A stretch of 64,000 nt of DNA from Sphingopyxis sp. H050 (GCF_001468265.1 NZ_LNRZ01000003.1:1-64000), one strand, 5' to 3'; shown: positions 16,425-24,997, counted from the first letter of the stretch. A program made the numbers and translations. The notes: generated by a model not told the origin, from the sequence alone.

Positions 16425-16928
16425 TCAGTCCATCAGGCGCGCACGGCCGGGGCCGGTGACCACGGCGCTCATCAAGTTCTTGGGGTCATTGCCGCGCAGC
16501 GCGATCGTCTCGCCGACACGGCCGTCCTGGGTCGCAACGGCCGAATAGCTGACCGAAAAGCTCTCGGTCTCGATCGAAACGCGCACCGCATCGCCGCGCC
16601 GGATCGCCGGGGTCGAGGCGGGCGCGGCAAAGCCTGCCGGTGTTGCGGTCGCGCCGACCGGCGGCGTCATCGGAACGCGCAGCCGCCAGCCCAGCGACGC
16701 GCAGCGGACCGCGAGTGTCTGGGCATCGATCGCGGCGACGGTCGCCTGCTCGGGACAGCGCGCCAGCTTGATGCGGCGGTCGATCGGGGTCGCGGTGCGG
16801 CCCATGCTGTTCGCGGCCATCTGGGTCAGCGCGTCGATCGTCTGCCAGTCCTCGGTCGCCTGCTGCGCATTGGCGGCGGGGAGGGCGATCAGGGGCGCGG
16901 CGATGCACAAGGCAAATCTGCGGGTCAT
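16425..16928 (-). CDS. flgA: P-ring assembly chaperone FlgA
   Basis: FlgA is the periplasmic chaperone that helps FlgI build the P ring. The 167-residue protein has a signal peptide (MTRRFALCIAAPLIALPAAN, cut after AQA-like residues) and a C-terminal SAF-like domain with IRRGDAVRVSIETESFSVSY and NDPKNLMSAVVTGPGR. It is divergent from the flgB operon and has its own sigma-54 site at 16983-16998 and a terminator immediately downstream. The length is somewhat short but within the family range. Confidence 0.9.
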   Translation of the reverse strand: MTRRFALCIAAPLIALPAANAQQATEDWQTIDALTQMAANSMGRTATPIDRRIKLARCPEQATVAAIDAQTLAVRCASLGWRLRVPMTPPVGATATPAGFAAPASTPAIRRGDAVRVSIETESFSVSYSAVATQDGRVGETIALRGNDPKNLMSAVVTGPGRARLMD

Positions 16929-16982
16929 GTCGGAAATCCTTGTTGGTCCAAATTGGCCGCGAAAATCGGGCGCGAACCGAAT

Positions 16983-16998
16983 TGCAGGATGCGTGCCA
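16983..16998 (-). promoter_or_regulatory. Sigma-54 promoter of flgA
   Basis: On the minus strand the site reads TGGCACG-CATC-CTGCA, one mismatch (C for T in TTGC) from the consensus. The GG-to-GC spacing is correct. The start would be near 16971, 43 bases before the flgA ATG. Confidence 0.72.
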
Positions 16999-17041
16999 AT
17001 TGCGCTCTGCCGCGGCTTTGCGGGGATCGCCGGCCGGGCAC

Positions 17042-17055
17042 GTCAATCTTTTGAC
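17042..17055. promoter_or_regulatory. Candidate enhancer site between flgA and flgB (FleQ-box-like)
   Basis: GTCAATCTTTTGAC is a near-perfect palindrome that resembles the GTCAAT-N2-ATTGAC box bound by Pseudomonas FleQ. It lies 44 bases upstream of the flgA sigma-54 site and 76 bases upstream of the flgB one, within the usual range for an enhancer-binding protein. Assigning it to the activator encoded at 26967-28025 is inference. Confidence 0.5.
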
Positions 17056-17130
17056 TGGCGGCGGGTCGAGGTTGTTCCAGTCGAGCCCCGTGACCGCACA
17101 ACCTGATGTAAAATAAAGATAAATTGATTC

Positions 17131-17146
17131 TGGCACGGCCATTGCA
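17131..17146 (+). promoter_or_regulatory. Sigma-54 promoter of the flgB operon
   Basis: TGGCACG-GCCA-TTGCA is a perfect match to the sigma-54 consensus with correct -24/-12 spacing. Transcription would begin near 17158, about 55 bases before the flgB ATG. The downstream genes flgB to flgL are closely spaced and could be one transcript. Confidence 0.88.
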
Positions 17147-17212
17147 TCAGGCCTTGGTGTTTTTCCGCGCGTCCGGGTCGTCCCGGTCCGGACCCCGGCG
17201 AAAGGATTTGAG

Positions 17213-17563
17213 ATGGCAACCGAGAAGCTCTTTGGCTTGCACGCGACGGCGCTCCAGCTGCGCAGCCAGCGGATGATGATGCTCGCGTCGAACATCGCCA
17301 ATGCCGCCACGCCCAATTACAAGGCGCGCGACCTCGATTTCTCGAAGGCGCTCGACCTCGCCCAGCAGGGCGCGTCGACCGGCGGCGCGATCGAAGGCGC
17401 CACCGCCTATCGTGTGCCGGTCCAGCCCTCGCTTGACGGCAACACCGTCGAAATGTCGACCGAGCAGACCGCCTATGCCGAGAACGCGCTCGCCTATCGG
17501 TCGAGCCTCGCCTTCCTCAACGGCCGCATCAACACGCTGTCGCGTGCGATCAAGGGCGAATGA
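17213..17563 (+). CDS. flgB: Flagellar proximal rod protein FlgB
   Basis: FlgB is a rod subunit next to the MS ring, exported by the type III apparatus. The 116-residue protein starts with [20 protein letters not shown] and the rod signature [20 protein letters not shown], and it ends with a helical segment typical of D0. It is first in the flgB-flgL operon behind a perfect sigma-54 promoter, with AAGGA before the ATG. The stop overlaps the flgC start. Confidence 0.94.
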   Translation: MATEKLFGLHATALQLRSQRMMMLASNIANAATPNYKARDLDFSKALDLAQQGASTGGAIEGATAYRVPVQPSLDGNTVEMSTEQTAYAENALAYRSSLAFLNGRINTLSRAIKGE

Positions 17564-17970
17564 CCATGAACGGCAATTTCTCGGTCTTCGATATCAGCGG
17601 GCGCGCCATGTCGGCGCAGCTCGTCCGCCTCAACACCACGGCGTCGAACCTCGCCAATGCGGGCACCGTCGCGGGCAGCGAGGCCGAGGCCTTCCGCTCG
17701 ATGAAGCCCGTGTTCCGCACCGTCATGGATGCCCAGGGCCGCGCGACCGTCCAGGTCGACCAGGTTACGACAAGCAAGATGGCGCCTTCGAAGCGCCACG
17801 ACCCGTCGAACCCGCTTGCCGACAAGGACGGCAATGTGTGGGAGGCCGCGGTCGATAGCGCGGCCGAGCTGGTCGAGATGGTCGAGACCGCGCGCCAGTA
17901 TCAGAACAATGTCCAGGTCCTGGAAACCGCAAAGGGCCTGATCAACGAGACGCTGCGGTTGGGACAATGA
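17560..17970 (+). CDS. flgC: Flagellar proximal rod protein FlgC
   Basis: This rod subunit of about 136 residues has [20 protein letters not shown] followed by [20 protein letters not shown], then a C-terminal helix [20 protein letters not shown] with [15 protein letters not shown]. That is the D0 coiled-coil pattern of FlgC. The ATG at 17560 overlaps the flgB stop; a second in-frame ATG at 17566 (MNGNF) is equally possible. The stop overlaps the flgD start. Confidence 0.93.
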   Translation: MTMNGNFSVFDISGRAMSAQLVRLNTTASNLANAGTVAGSEAEAFRSMKPVFRTVMDAQGRATVQVDQVTTSKMAPSKRHDPSNPLADKDGNVWEAAVDSAAELVEMVETARQYQNNVQVLETAKGLINETLRLGQ

Positions 17971-18278
17971 GCATGGCCGTTACCAGCATCCAGAACCAGT
18001 ATCAGTCGTTCACTCCAACGAAACTGAAGGGGCAGCAGCTCGACCAGAGCGACTTCCTGCGCCTGATGACGGCGCAGCTGTCGCAGCAGGATCCGTTCAA
18101 TCCGATCGACAACCAGGAGATGGTTGCCCAGATGGCGCAGTTCTCGAGCCTGGCCGGGGTCAGCGAAACCAACACCACGCTGAAAAGCATTGCCGAACAG
18201 CTCGCGGCGCAGACCGCGCTGCTCAAGGACATCAAGGCGGCGCAGACCGCGCAGACCCCCGGCACACCGACCACCTAA
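17967..18278 (+). CDS. flgD: Hook-capping protein FlgD, short form
   Basis: FlgD caps the growing hook. This copy has only 103 residues. It keeps the conserved N-terminal core (LDQSDFLRLMTAQLSQQDPF, NPIDNQEMVAQMAQFSSLAG, VSETNTTLKSIAEQL) and then ends in a short Thr/Pro tail. The C-terminal FlgD Ig-like and Tudor domains, which bring the family to about 220 residues or more, are absent. The frame is clean, the stop is natural and flgE follows at once, so this is a reduced protein rather than a frameshift. Confidence 0.9.
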   Translation: MSMAVTSIQNQYQSFTPTKLKGQQLDQSDFLRLMTAQLSQQDPFNPIDNQEMVAQMAQFSSLAGVSETNTTLKSIAEQLAAQTALLKDIKAAQTAQTPGTPTT

Positions 18279-18302
18279 TCATACCGCAGGAAGGATAATC
18301 TC

Positions 18303-19133
18303 ATGTCGTTCTATACTTCGCTTTCGGGCCTCAAGGGCGCCCAGACCGACATGTCGGTCATCTCGAACAATATCGCGAACGCCAACTCGATCGGCTTTAA
18401 GCGCAGCAAGGCGACCTTTGGCGACATCTTTGCCTCGTCGCCGACGCAGGCGACGAAGACCGTCGCCGGCCAGGGCCAGCGCCTGATCGGGATCGCCCAG
18501 CAGTTCACGCAGGGGTCCTACGAGACGAGCGAAAAGACGCTCGACCTCGCGATCGTCGGCGAAGGTTTGTTCGTCGTGAAGGGCGATCCGCCGCGCGAGC
18601 AGGTGACTTATACGCGCAACGGTGCGTTCAGCCCGACCCCCGGCGGCAATATCGTCGACTCGACGGGCCAGAAGCTGCAGCTGCTCCCCGTCGATGCGAA
18701 CGGCAACGTCACCGATCGCACGCTTGCGGGCATGCAGGACTTCGTTCTGCCGACCGGCGCGCCGTCGGACCCGACCTCGTCGCTGATCAACGTTTCGATC
18801 GGCCAGGACGGCCTCGTCACCGCGACCTTCGCGAACGGCGAAGACCAGGTGCTCGGCAAGGTCGCGATGGCGACCTTCCCGGCGATGGAAGGTCTGCGTC
18901 CGATCGGCGATGCCCATTGGCAGTCCACCGGCGAAAGCGGCCAGCCGAGCATCGACGCGGCGACGAACGGCCCGATGGGGGCGATCCGCTCGGGCGCGCT
19001 CGAACGCTCGAACGTCGATATCACCGAGGAACTGGTGATGCTGATCGGCGCGCAGCGCAACTTCCAGGCGAACGCCAAGGCGATCGAGGGCGCGTCCACG
19101 CTGACCCAGACGATCATCAACATGCGCACCTGA
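18303..19133 (+). CDS. flgE: Flagellar hook protein FlgE, short form
   Basis: FlgE builds the hook, the universal joint outside the cell. The 276-residue protein has the N-terminal D0 motif SFYTSLSGLKGAQTDMSVIS and NNIANANSIGFKRSKATF, the hook segment DLAIVGEGLFVV, and the C-terminal GAIRSGALERSNVDITEELV with IGAQRNFQANAKAIEGAS. Most FlgE proteins have 400 residues or more; this one lacks most of the outer D2 domain and is close to rod-protein size. It lies between flgD and flgF, behind a good AGGAAGGA ribosome site, so FlgE is the natural call. Confidence 0.88.
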   Translation: MSFYTSLSGLKGAQTDMSVISNNIANANSIGFKRSKATFGDIFASSPTQATKTVAGQGQRLIGIAQQFTQGSYETSEKTLDLAIVGEGLFVVKGDPPREQVTYTRNGAFSPTPGGNIVDSTGQKLQLLPVDANGNVTDRTLAGMQDFVLPTGAPSDPTSSLINVSIGQDGLVTATFANGEDQVLGKVAMATFPAMEGLRPIGDAHWQSTGESGQPSIDAATNGPMGAIRSGALERSNVDITEELVMLIGAQRNFQANAKAIEGASTLTQTIINMRT

Positions 19134-19167
19134 GACTGACGATTAGCCGCCTGCCGGGAGCATCAAG

Positions 19168-19911
19168 ATGGACCGCCTCATCTACACCAGCCTGACCGCG
19201 ATGCGGGGCAGCATGGCCCGGCAGACGGCGATCGCCAACAATCTCGCCAACGCCCAGACCCCGGGCTTTCGCGCCGACATGGCCGAGGCCCAGTCGCTGT
19301 GGCTGAACGGGACCGGCTTCAACACGCGCGCTGTCGCCTCCCAAGAGGTGCTCGGTTCCGACATGAAGGCGGGCACCGTTACCGAGACGGGGCGCGACCT
19401 CGACGTCGCGATGCAGGGCGACGCCATGCTCGTCGTCCAGGCGAAGAATGGCGAGGAAGCCTATACCCGCCGCGGCGACCTGCAGCTGGCGCCGAGCGGA
19501 CTGCTGACCACCGGCGACGGCAGCCCCGTTCAGGGGACGCAGGGTCCGGTGACGATCCCCCCCGCCGATTCGATCAGCATCGACAGCGAGGGCCGGATCT
19601 GGGTCGTGCCGGCCGGCGGCGATCCGCAGAGCCCGCAGGAGGTCGACCGGCTGCGCCTTGCGAGCCCCGTCGGCTCGGATGTCGTCAAGGGCCTCGACGG
19701 TCTTTTCCGCGTCAAGGGCGGCGGGATCCTTCCCGACGATCCCGAGGCGCGCCTGATCACGCGTTCGATCGAGGGATCGAACGTCGCCGCAACCACCGCG
19801 CTCGTCGACATGATCGAGGCGAGCCGCAGCTGGGACACGCAATTGAAGATGATCACCGACGCGCGCGACATGGACAGCGCGACGGCCAATCTGATGCAGC
19901 TGCCCCGTTAA
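19168..19911 (+). CDS. flgF: Flagellar proximal rod protein FlgF
   Basis: The rod protein has 247 residues: DRLIYTSLTAMRGSMARQTA, then IANNLANAQTPGFRADMAEA, a middle segment DLDVAMQGDAMLVVQ and a C-terminal VDMIEASRSWDTQLKMITDA. This is the standard FlgF architecture and length. CGGGAGC precedes the ATG. It sits between flgE and flgG in the usual order. Confidence 0.93.
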   Translation: MDRLIYTSLTAMRGSMARQTAIANNLANAQTPGFRADMAEAQSLWLNGTGFNTRAVASQEVLGSDMKAGTVTETGRDLDVAMQGDAMLVVQAKNGEEAYTRRGDLQLAPSGLLTTGDGSPVQGTQGPVTIPPADSISIDSEGRIWVVPAGGDPQSPQEVDRLRLASPVGSDVVKGLDGLFRVKGGGILPDDPEARLITRSIEGSNVAATTALVDMIEASRSWDTQLKMITDARDMDSATANLMQLPR

Positions 19912-19923
19912 GGAGAATGTAAG

Positions 19924-20709
19924 ATGAGCTTTGGAGCCCTTCACGTCGCACGGACCGGTCTGGATGCCCAGGGCTTCCGGATGCAGGTGATCGCGAACAA
20001 CCTCGCCAACGTGAACACCACCGGGTTCAAGCGCGACCGTGCGAGCTTCGAGACGCTGAGCTATCAGATGATGACGCAGCCGGGCGCACCCTCGTCGGCG
20101 GAGAACCGCTACGCGACCGGCCTCAATCTCGGCACCGGCGTCGCGCTTGCCGGCACCGCGCGCATCGACACGCAGGGAAGCTTCGCGACCACGGGCAACG
20201 GCCTTGACGTCGCGATCGACGGCGCCGGCTATTTTCAGGTCCAGATGCCCGACGGCCGTATCGGCTATACCCGCGCGGGCAATTTCGGCCGCGCTGCCGA
20301 TGGCACGGTCGTGACCTCGGACGGCAAGCCGGTCCAGCCGCAGATTCAGATTCCCGAAGATTCGACCGCGGTTTCGATCGGCGCCGACGGGACCGTCTCG
20401 GCAACGACGCCTGACGGGACGATCACCGAACTTGGCCGCATCGAGATTGCGCGCTTCGCCAATCCGGCGGGGCTGCAGGCGATCGGCAACAATCTGCTCG
20501 TCGAGACGCAAGCCTCGGGCGCGCCGCAAGTCGGCGGCGCCGGCGAGGAAGGCCGCGGCTCCCTGCGGGGGGGCATGCTCGAGGGGTCGAACGTCAACGT
20601 CGTCGAGGAACTTGTCGACATGATCGAGACGCAGCGGGCTTATGAGGTCAATTCCAAGATGATCTCCGCCACCGACGAGATGATGAAAAATGCCGCGCAG
20701 ACTCTCTAA
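19924..20709 (+). CDS. flgG: Flagellar distal rod protein FlgG
   Basis: FlgG forms the distal rod. The 261-residue protein carries GALHVARTGLDAQGFRMQVI, ANNLANVNTTGFKRDRASFE, the central GLDVAIDGAGYFQVQMPDGR and the C-terminal LEGSNVNVVEELVDMIETQR with AYEVNSKMISATDEMMKNA. All are diagnostic of FlgG, and the length is the usual one. A strong AAGGAGAAT lies before the ATG. The 3' end overlaps the start of flgH by 20 bases. Confidence 0.96.
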   Translation: MSFGALHVARTGLDAQGFRMQVIANNLANVNTTGFKRDRASFETLSYQMMTQPGAPSSAENRYATGLNLGTGVALAGTARIDTQGSFATTGNGLDVAIDGAGYFQVQMPDGRIGYTRAGNFGRAADGTVVTSDGKPVQPQIQIPEDSTAVSIGADGTVSATTPDGTITELGRIEIARFANPAGLQAIGNNLLVETQASGAPQVGGAGEEGRGSLRGGMLEGSNVNVVEELVDMIETQRAYEVNSKMISATDEMMKNAAQTL

Positions 20710-21349
20710 GCTGGCGTGCATGGGCCTGGCCCTCGCTGCGGCTCCGGCCGCCGCGAAGGACAAGGTCGCGCCCGACGCCTTTTCGGTGTCGCTGCCCGCG
20801 CCGCCGCCGGCTCCGCCGGCGAACGGCTCGATCTTTCAGGGCGGCTATACCCCGCTCACCTCGGGCGGGCGCGCGGGGCAGGTCGGCGACATCATCACGA
20901 TCCAGCTCGTCGAGCGCACCGCCGCGACCAAGAGCAATGCGGCGAACATGGGACGCGACGGCAGCATCGGGCTAACCCCGCCGGCGACCGGCCCGCTGTC
21001 GCTGTTCAACCCCAGCGACGTCGGCGCGAGCGGCACCCAGACCTTCAAGGGCAAGGGCGACGCGTCGCAATCGAACGCGCTGTCGGGCGAGGTCAGCGTG
21101 ACCGTCGCCGCGGTCTATCCGAACGGCACGATGCTGGTGAAAGGCGAGAAATTGCTGACGCTCAATCGCGGCGACGAGCGCGTCCAGATTTCGGGCATCG
21201 TCCGCGCGATCGACGTCAGCCCCGACAACCGCGTCCTGTCGACCCGCGTCGCCAACGCCAACATCCGATACGTGGGCAAGGGCGAGATTGCGCGCGCCAG
21301 CAAGCAAGGCTGGCTGCAGCGCTTCTTCTCGATCATCAGCCCGTTTTAA
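20690..21349 (+). CDS. flgH: Flagellar L-ring protein FlgH (no clear lipobox)
   Basis: FlgH forms the outer-membrane L ring. The 219-residue protein keeps the family core: GYTPLTSGGRAGQVGDIITI, QLVERTAATKSNAANMGRDG, FKGKGDASQSNALSGEVSVT and VRAIDVSPDNRVLSTRVANA. The N-terminus is MPRRLSKLACMGLALAAAPA followed by AAKDK, which looks like a type I signal peptide. FlgH is normally a lipoprotein; the only early Cys (residue 10) precedes the hydrophobic core rather than ending it, so lipidation is doubtful. The gene starts inside the end of flgG. Confidence 0.9.
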   Translation: MPRRLSKLACMGLALAAAPAAAKDKVAPDAFSVSLPAPPPAPPANGSIFQGGYTPLTSGGRAGQVGDIITIQLVERTAATKSNAANMGRDGSIGLTPPATGPLSLFNPSDVGASGTQTFKGKGDASQSNALSGEVSVTVAAVYPNGTMLVKGEKLLTLNRGDERVQISGIVRAIDVSPDNRVLSTRVANANIRYVGKGEIARASKQGWLQRFFSIISPF

Positions 21350-21362
21350 AGAGGATATTCCA

Positions 21363-22472
21363 GTGACCAAGCGTCCGACCCTCATCGCCCTGATCGCGCT
21401 CTTTCTGGCGAGCTTCGTCTTCGCGTCGCCGGCGCACGCCGAGCGGATCAAGGACATGGGCCAGTTCCAAGGCCTGCGCGCCAACCAGCTGACCGGCTAT
21501 GGCATCGTCGTCGGGCTTGCGGGCACGGGCGACAACAGCCTCGACTATTCGACGCTGGGGATGAAGGGCGCGGTCTCGCGCTTCGGCCTCACCCTGCCGG
21601 CAGGGGTCAATCCGGCGCTGAAGAATGCCGCGGCGGTGATGATCACCGCCGAACTGCCGCCCTTCGCCAAGCCCGGCCAGCGCCTGGACGTCACCGTCTC
21701 GGCGATCGGCAAGGCCAAGAGCTTGCGCGGCGGCACGCTCGTCCTCGCGCCGCTCTATGGCGCGGACGGACAGATTTACGCGATGGTGCAGGGCAACCTG
21801 GTCATCGGCGGTCTGGGCGTCGACGCCGCCGACGGTTCGAAGCTGACGGTCAATGTGCCGTCGAGCGGACGGATCGCCGGCGGCGCGACCGTCGAGCGCG
21901 CCGTCGATACCGGCTTCGCGACCACCGACCAGCTGACCTTCAACCTGCACCAGTTCGACGCGACCAACGCGCGCAACGTCGCCGACGCGATCAACCAGGC
22001 GATCCCCGGCACGGCGGTGATGCTCGACGGCGCCAGCATCGCGATCCGCGCTTCGGGCGGCGGCGACGACCGCATGCGCCTGATGTCCCGAATCGAGAAT
22101 CTGTCGGTAATCCGCGCCGAACCGCCGGCGAAAGTCATTGTTAATGCCCGCACCGGAACGGTCGTTATTAACGGCGCGGTCCGCGTCGGCACCGCGGCGG
22201 TGTCGCAGGGCAAGCTCACCGTCTCGATCAAGGAATCGCCGACCGTCGTGCAGCCCGCGCCGTTCAGCCGCGGGGAAACCGCGGTGGAACAGTCGAGCGA
22301 TATCGGTGTCGAAGAGGAATATCGGCCGATGATCATGGTGAAGCCGACCGCCTCGCTGTCCCAGCTCGTCGATGCGATCAATCGCATGGGCGTTCCTCCC
22401 GGCGACCTTGTCGCCATCCTCGAAGCGCTGAGCCAGGCCGGCGCGCTGACTGCAGAACTGGTGATCATATGA
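21363..22472 (+). CDS. flgI: Flagellar P-ring protein FlgI
   Basis: FlgI forms the periplasmic P ring around the rod. The protein has 369 residues. The signal peptide (about residues 1-24, ending SPAHA) is followed by the conserved ERIKDMGQFQGLRANQLTGY and GIVVGLAGTGDNSLDYSTLG, and the C-terminal SLSQLVDAINRMGVPPGDLV. The GTG start at 21363 is chosen because AGAGGA lies upstream and it gives a clean signal peptide. The stop overlaps flgJ. Confidence 0.96.
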   Translation: MTKRPTLIALIALFLASFVFASPAHAERIKDMGQFQGLRANQLTGYGIVVGLAGTGDNSLDYSTLGMKGAVSRFGLTLPAGVNPALKNAAAVMITAELPPFAKPGQRLDVTVSAIGKAKSLRGGTLVLAPLYGADGQIYAMVQGNLVIGGLGVDAADGSKLTVNVPSSGRIAGGATVERAVDTGFATTDQLTFNLHQFDATNARNVADAINQAIPGTAVMLDGASIAIRASGGGDDRMRLMSRIENLSVIRAEPPAKVIVNARTGTVVINGAVRVGTAAVSQGKLTVSIKESPTVVQPAPFSRGETAVEQSSDIGVEEEYRPMIMVKPTASLSQLVDAINRMGVPPGDLVAILEALSQAGALTAELVII

Positions 22473-22786
22473 CGACGCCTGTCTCTTCGATCGGATCGAC
22501 GACCCCGGCCCCCGCGGCTGCAGGCGGTGGCGACGGCGGCCTGCGCAAGGCGGCCGAAGCCTTCGAGGCCGTGATCCTGCGCCAGCTAATGTCCTCAATG
22601 CGCCAGGCAAAGCTCGGCGACGACATCTTCGGATCGAGCGCCACCGACAATTTCCGCGAAATGGCCGACGCGCGCACCGCCGACAGCATCGCCGCAATGC
22701 GCCAGTTCGGCATCGCCGACATGGTCGAACGCCAGTTCCGCGGCCTCGGCAACGCGACCGGCTTCAAGGGCGGAGACGCGCAGTGA
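22469..22786 (+). CDS. flgJ: Rod-binding protein FlgJ, N-terminal domain only
   Basis: The 105-residue protein has the rod-binding domain: LRKAAEAFEAVILRQLMSSM, RQAKLGDDIFGSSATDNFRE, MADARTADSIAAMRQFGIAD. The peptidoglycan-hydrolysing C-terminal domain found in enteric FlgJ is absent, as in many alphaproteobacteria. The enzyme is encoded separately at 14724-15548. The ATG overlaps the flgI stop and the stop overlaps the flgK start, so the three are coupled. Confidence 0.9.
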   Translation: MTTPVSSIGSTTPAPAAAGGGDGGLRKAAEAFEAVILRQLMSSMRQAKLGDDIFGSSATDNFREMADARTADSIAAMRQFGIADMVERQFRGLGNATGFKGGDAQ

Positions 22787-24108
22787 GCGACCTTCTCGGC
22801 ATCGGTTACACGGGGCTGCGCGCCTATTCGAAGGCGCTGTCGACCATCGGCGACAATATCGCCAATGCGCAGACGCCGGGTTATGCACGGCGCCGGCTCG
22901 ACCTCACCGAGGTCCCCGGCGGCAGCAACATGGTGCTCTATCGCGGCAGCATCACGCCCGGCGGCGTCGACATCAAGGGCGTCGTGCGCTCGGTCGACCA
23001 GTGGCTGATCGCCGATGCGCGTATCTCGTCGGGCGACAGCGAGCGCGCCGCGGCGAAGCTCGACTGGATGAACCGCGTCGAAAGCGCGCTCAGCGACGAC
23101 AGCAACGGCATCAAGACCGCGCTCACCAAGCTTTACACCACCGCCGACCAGCTGACCGCCGATCCGTCGAACCCGACGCTGCGCGCGCAGTTCCTGCAGG
23201 CGGCGAGCGATATCGCTGCGGGTTTCCAGACCGCCGCCAATCGGCTGAACAGCCTGTCCGAAGGCGTGTCGGCCGCGGCGACTGCCGGGGTTTCACAGTT
23301 CAACACCAACTTGGGCGCGCTGGAACAGGTCAACCTTGGCCTGCGCAAGGCGCGCGAGGGGACCACCAACCAGGCGGCGCTGCTCGACGAACGCGACCGC
23401 CTGCTCGACCAGCTTTCGTCGCAGGCGGGGGTCAGCGCGACCTTTGACAGCCATGGCGCGGTGACGCTGCGCGCGACCGGCAGCGGCGATATGCTCGTGG
23501 GCGGCGGCGTCGTGACGCCGATCGCGATGACGACCGCAGCCGACGGACGCATCTCCTACACGCTCGGCGGCTCGCCCTTCGCGAATGCGACGGGTTCGCT
23601 CGCCGGCTATGCCGAGGCGTCGAACCATATCGCCGACCAGCGCGCCGGGCTCGACACCAAGGCATCGCAGTTCGCGGCGCAGATCAATACGGCGCATCAA
23701 GCGGGCCTCGATGCCAATGGCAATCCCGGCCAGCCGCTGTTCACGGGGACGACCGCCGCGACGCTCACCGCGACAACGCTGACCCCCGCCCAGGTCGCGG
23801 CCGCGACGTCGACGTCGACCAACGGCAATATGCTTGCCTTCGGCGCGATGCGCGGCGCGAACGATCCCGAGGCGACATGGTCGAGCCATCTCGCGACGCA
23901 GGCGCAGGCCACGGCGTCTGCGCGTGCGCAGGATGCCGCCGCAACGACGCGCGCCGACGGCGCCGCCGCCGCGCGCGACAATGTGAGCGAGGTCAATCTC
24001 GACAATGAAGCGGCCGAGCTGCTGCGTTTCCAGCAGGCCTATTCGGCGGCCGCGCGCACGATCCAGGTCGCGCGCGAGACGATGCAGACGCTGCTGAGCT
24101 CGCTCTAG
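22783..24108 (+). CDS. flgK: Hook-filament junction protein FlgK
   Basis: FlgK (HAP1) is the first junction ring between hook and filament. The 441-residue protein has the N-terminal SDLLGIGYTGLRAYSKALST and IGDNIANAQTPGYARRRLDL, and the C-terminal NVSEVNLDNEAAELLRFQQA followed by YSAAARTIQVARETMQTLLS. The middle is variable and shorter than in E. coli. It starts with GTG overlapping the flgJ stop. flgL follows after 26 bases. Confidence 0.94.
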   Translation: MSDLLGIGYTGLRAYSKALSTIGDNIANAQTPGYARRRLDLTEVPGGSNMVLYRGSITPGGVDIKGVVRSVDQWLIADARISSGDSERAAAKLDWMNRVESALSDDSNGIKTALTKLYTTADQLTADPSNPTLRAQFLQAASDIAAGFQTAANRLNSLSEGVSAAATAGVSQFNTNLGALEQVNLGLRKAREGTTNQAALLDERDRLLDQLSSQAGVSATFDSHGAVTLRATGSGDMLVGGGVVTPIAMTTAADGRISYTLGGSPFANATGSLAGYAEASNHIADQRAGLDTKASQFAAQINTAHQAGLDANGNPGQPLFTGTTAATLTATTLTPAQVAAATSTSTNGNMLAFGAMRGANDPEATWSSHLATQAQATASARAQDAAATTRADGAAAARDNVSEVNLDNEAAELLRFQQAYSAAARTIQVARETMQTLLSSL

Positions 24109-24134
24109 GGCGGTGGAGCAATGGAGTATGAGCC

Positions 24135-24965
24135 ATGATTAACGCCGTTGGCAATCGCATGACCCGCGAGATCGCGCGCCAGTCCAAGCTGGCCGACGCG
24201 CTCGAGCGCGTGCAGATCCAGATTTCGACCGGCAAGCGGCTCCAGCGCATGTCCGACGATCCCGCCGCCGCGCGCCGCATCGCAACGATCGGCACGGCGC
24301 AGGCCAGCATGACAACCTGGCAGGCGAACATCAAATCGGCCGAGGCGCAGGTGTCGCAGGCGAGCGGCGTGCTCAAGTCGACGAGCGACCTGCTTGCGCG
24401 CGCGCAGGAGCTGACGCTGTCGGCCTCGAACGACACGCTGAACCCGGCCGACCGCGCGACGGTCGCCGCCGAACTCAATGCGATCGCCGACGAGATCGAC
24501 GGCCTGGCCGCGACCCGCGATTCGAACGGCGAATCTTTGTTCGCTTCGGGCGCCGCGCGCGTCGTCCGCTTCGATGCGGATGTCAGTTTTGCGCCGGTTC
24601 AGTCGGCGACGACCGCCTTTGTCGTCGGGGGCAATGCGCTGTCGACCAGCCTCCGCGATGCGGCGACTGCGGTCGCGACCGGCAACAAGGCCGGAATCGG
24701 CACCGCGCTTACCGGCATCAGTGCAGCGATCACGCATGTCGCCGACCAAAATGCCGCGCTCGGCCTGGCGGCCGGCCGGCTCGAGCGGATCGGCGACAGC
24801 CTTTCGTCGCGCGGCATCGAAGTCGCCGACGAGCGCAAATCGATCGAGGACACCGACCTCGAGACCGCGATCGCGCAGCTCAATGCGCAGGATCTGACCC
24901 TCGGCGCCGCGCAGGCGGCCTTCGCCAAGATCAACCGGCAGACTTTGTTCGATCTTTTGCGCTGA
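24135..24965 (+). CDS. flgL: Hook-filament junction protein FlgL
   Basis: FlgL (HAP3) links FlgK to flagellin. The 276-residue protein opens with the flagellin-like RMTREIARQSKLADALERVQ and IQISTGKRLQRMSDDPAAAR, and closes with ERKSIEDTDLETAIAQLNAQ and AAQAAFAKINRQTLFDLLR. GGAG lies before the ATG. It is the last gene of the flgB operon; the motAB promoter begins right after it. Confidence 0.93.
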   Translation: MINAVGNRMTREIARQSKLADALERVQIQISTGKRLQRMSDDPAAARRIATIGTAQASMTTWQANIKSAEAQVSQASGVLKSTSDLLARAQELTLSASNDTLNPADRATVAAELNAIADEIDGLAATRDSNGESLFASGAARVVRFDADVSFAPVQSATTAFVVGGNALSTSLRDAATAVATGNKAGIGTALTGISAAITHVADQNAALGLAAGRLERIGDSLSSRGIEVADERKSIEDTDLETAIAQLNAQDLTLGAAQAAFAKINRQTLFDLLR

Positions 24966-24970
24966 GCCGC

Positions 24971-24997
24971 TCAATTTCCCGGGCGTGCTGCCGTTAA
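24971..24997 (+). promoter_or_regulatory. Sigma-28 promoter of motAB
   Basis: TCAA (24971-24974), a 15-base spacer and GCCGTTAA (24990-24997) fit the sigma-28 pattern seen at fliC, fliD and flgM, with one difference in the -35. The predicted start is near 25004, about 60 bases before the motA ATG. Confidence 0.65.
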
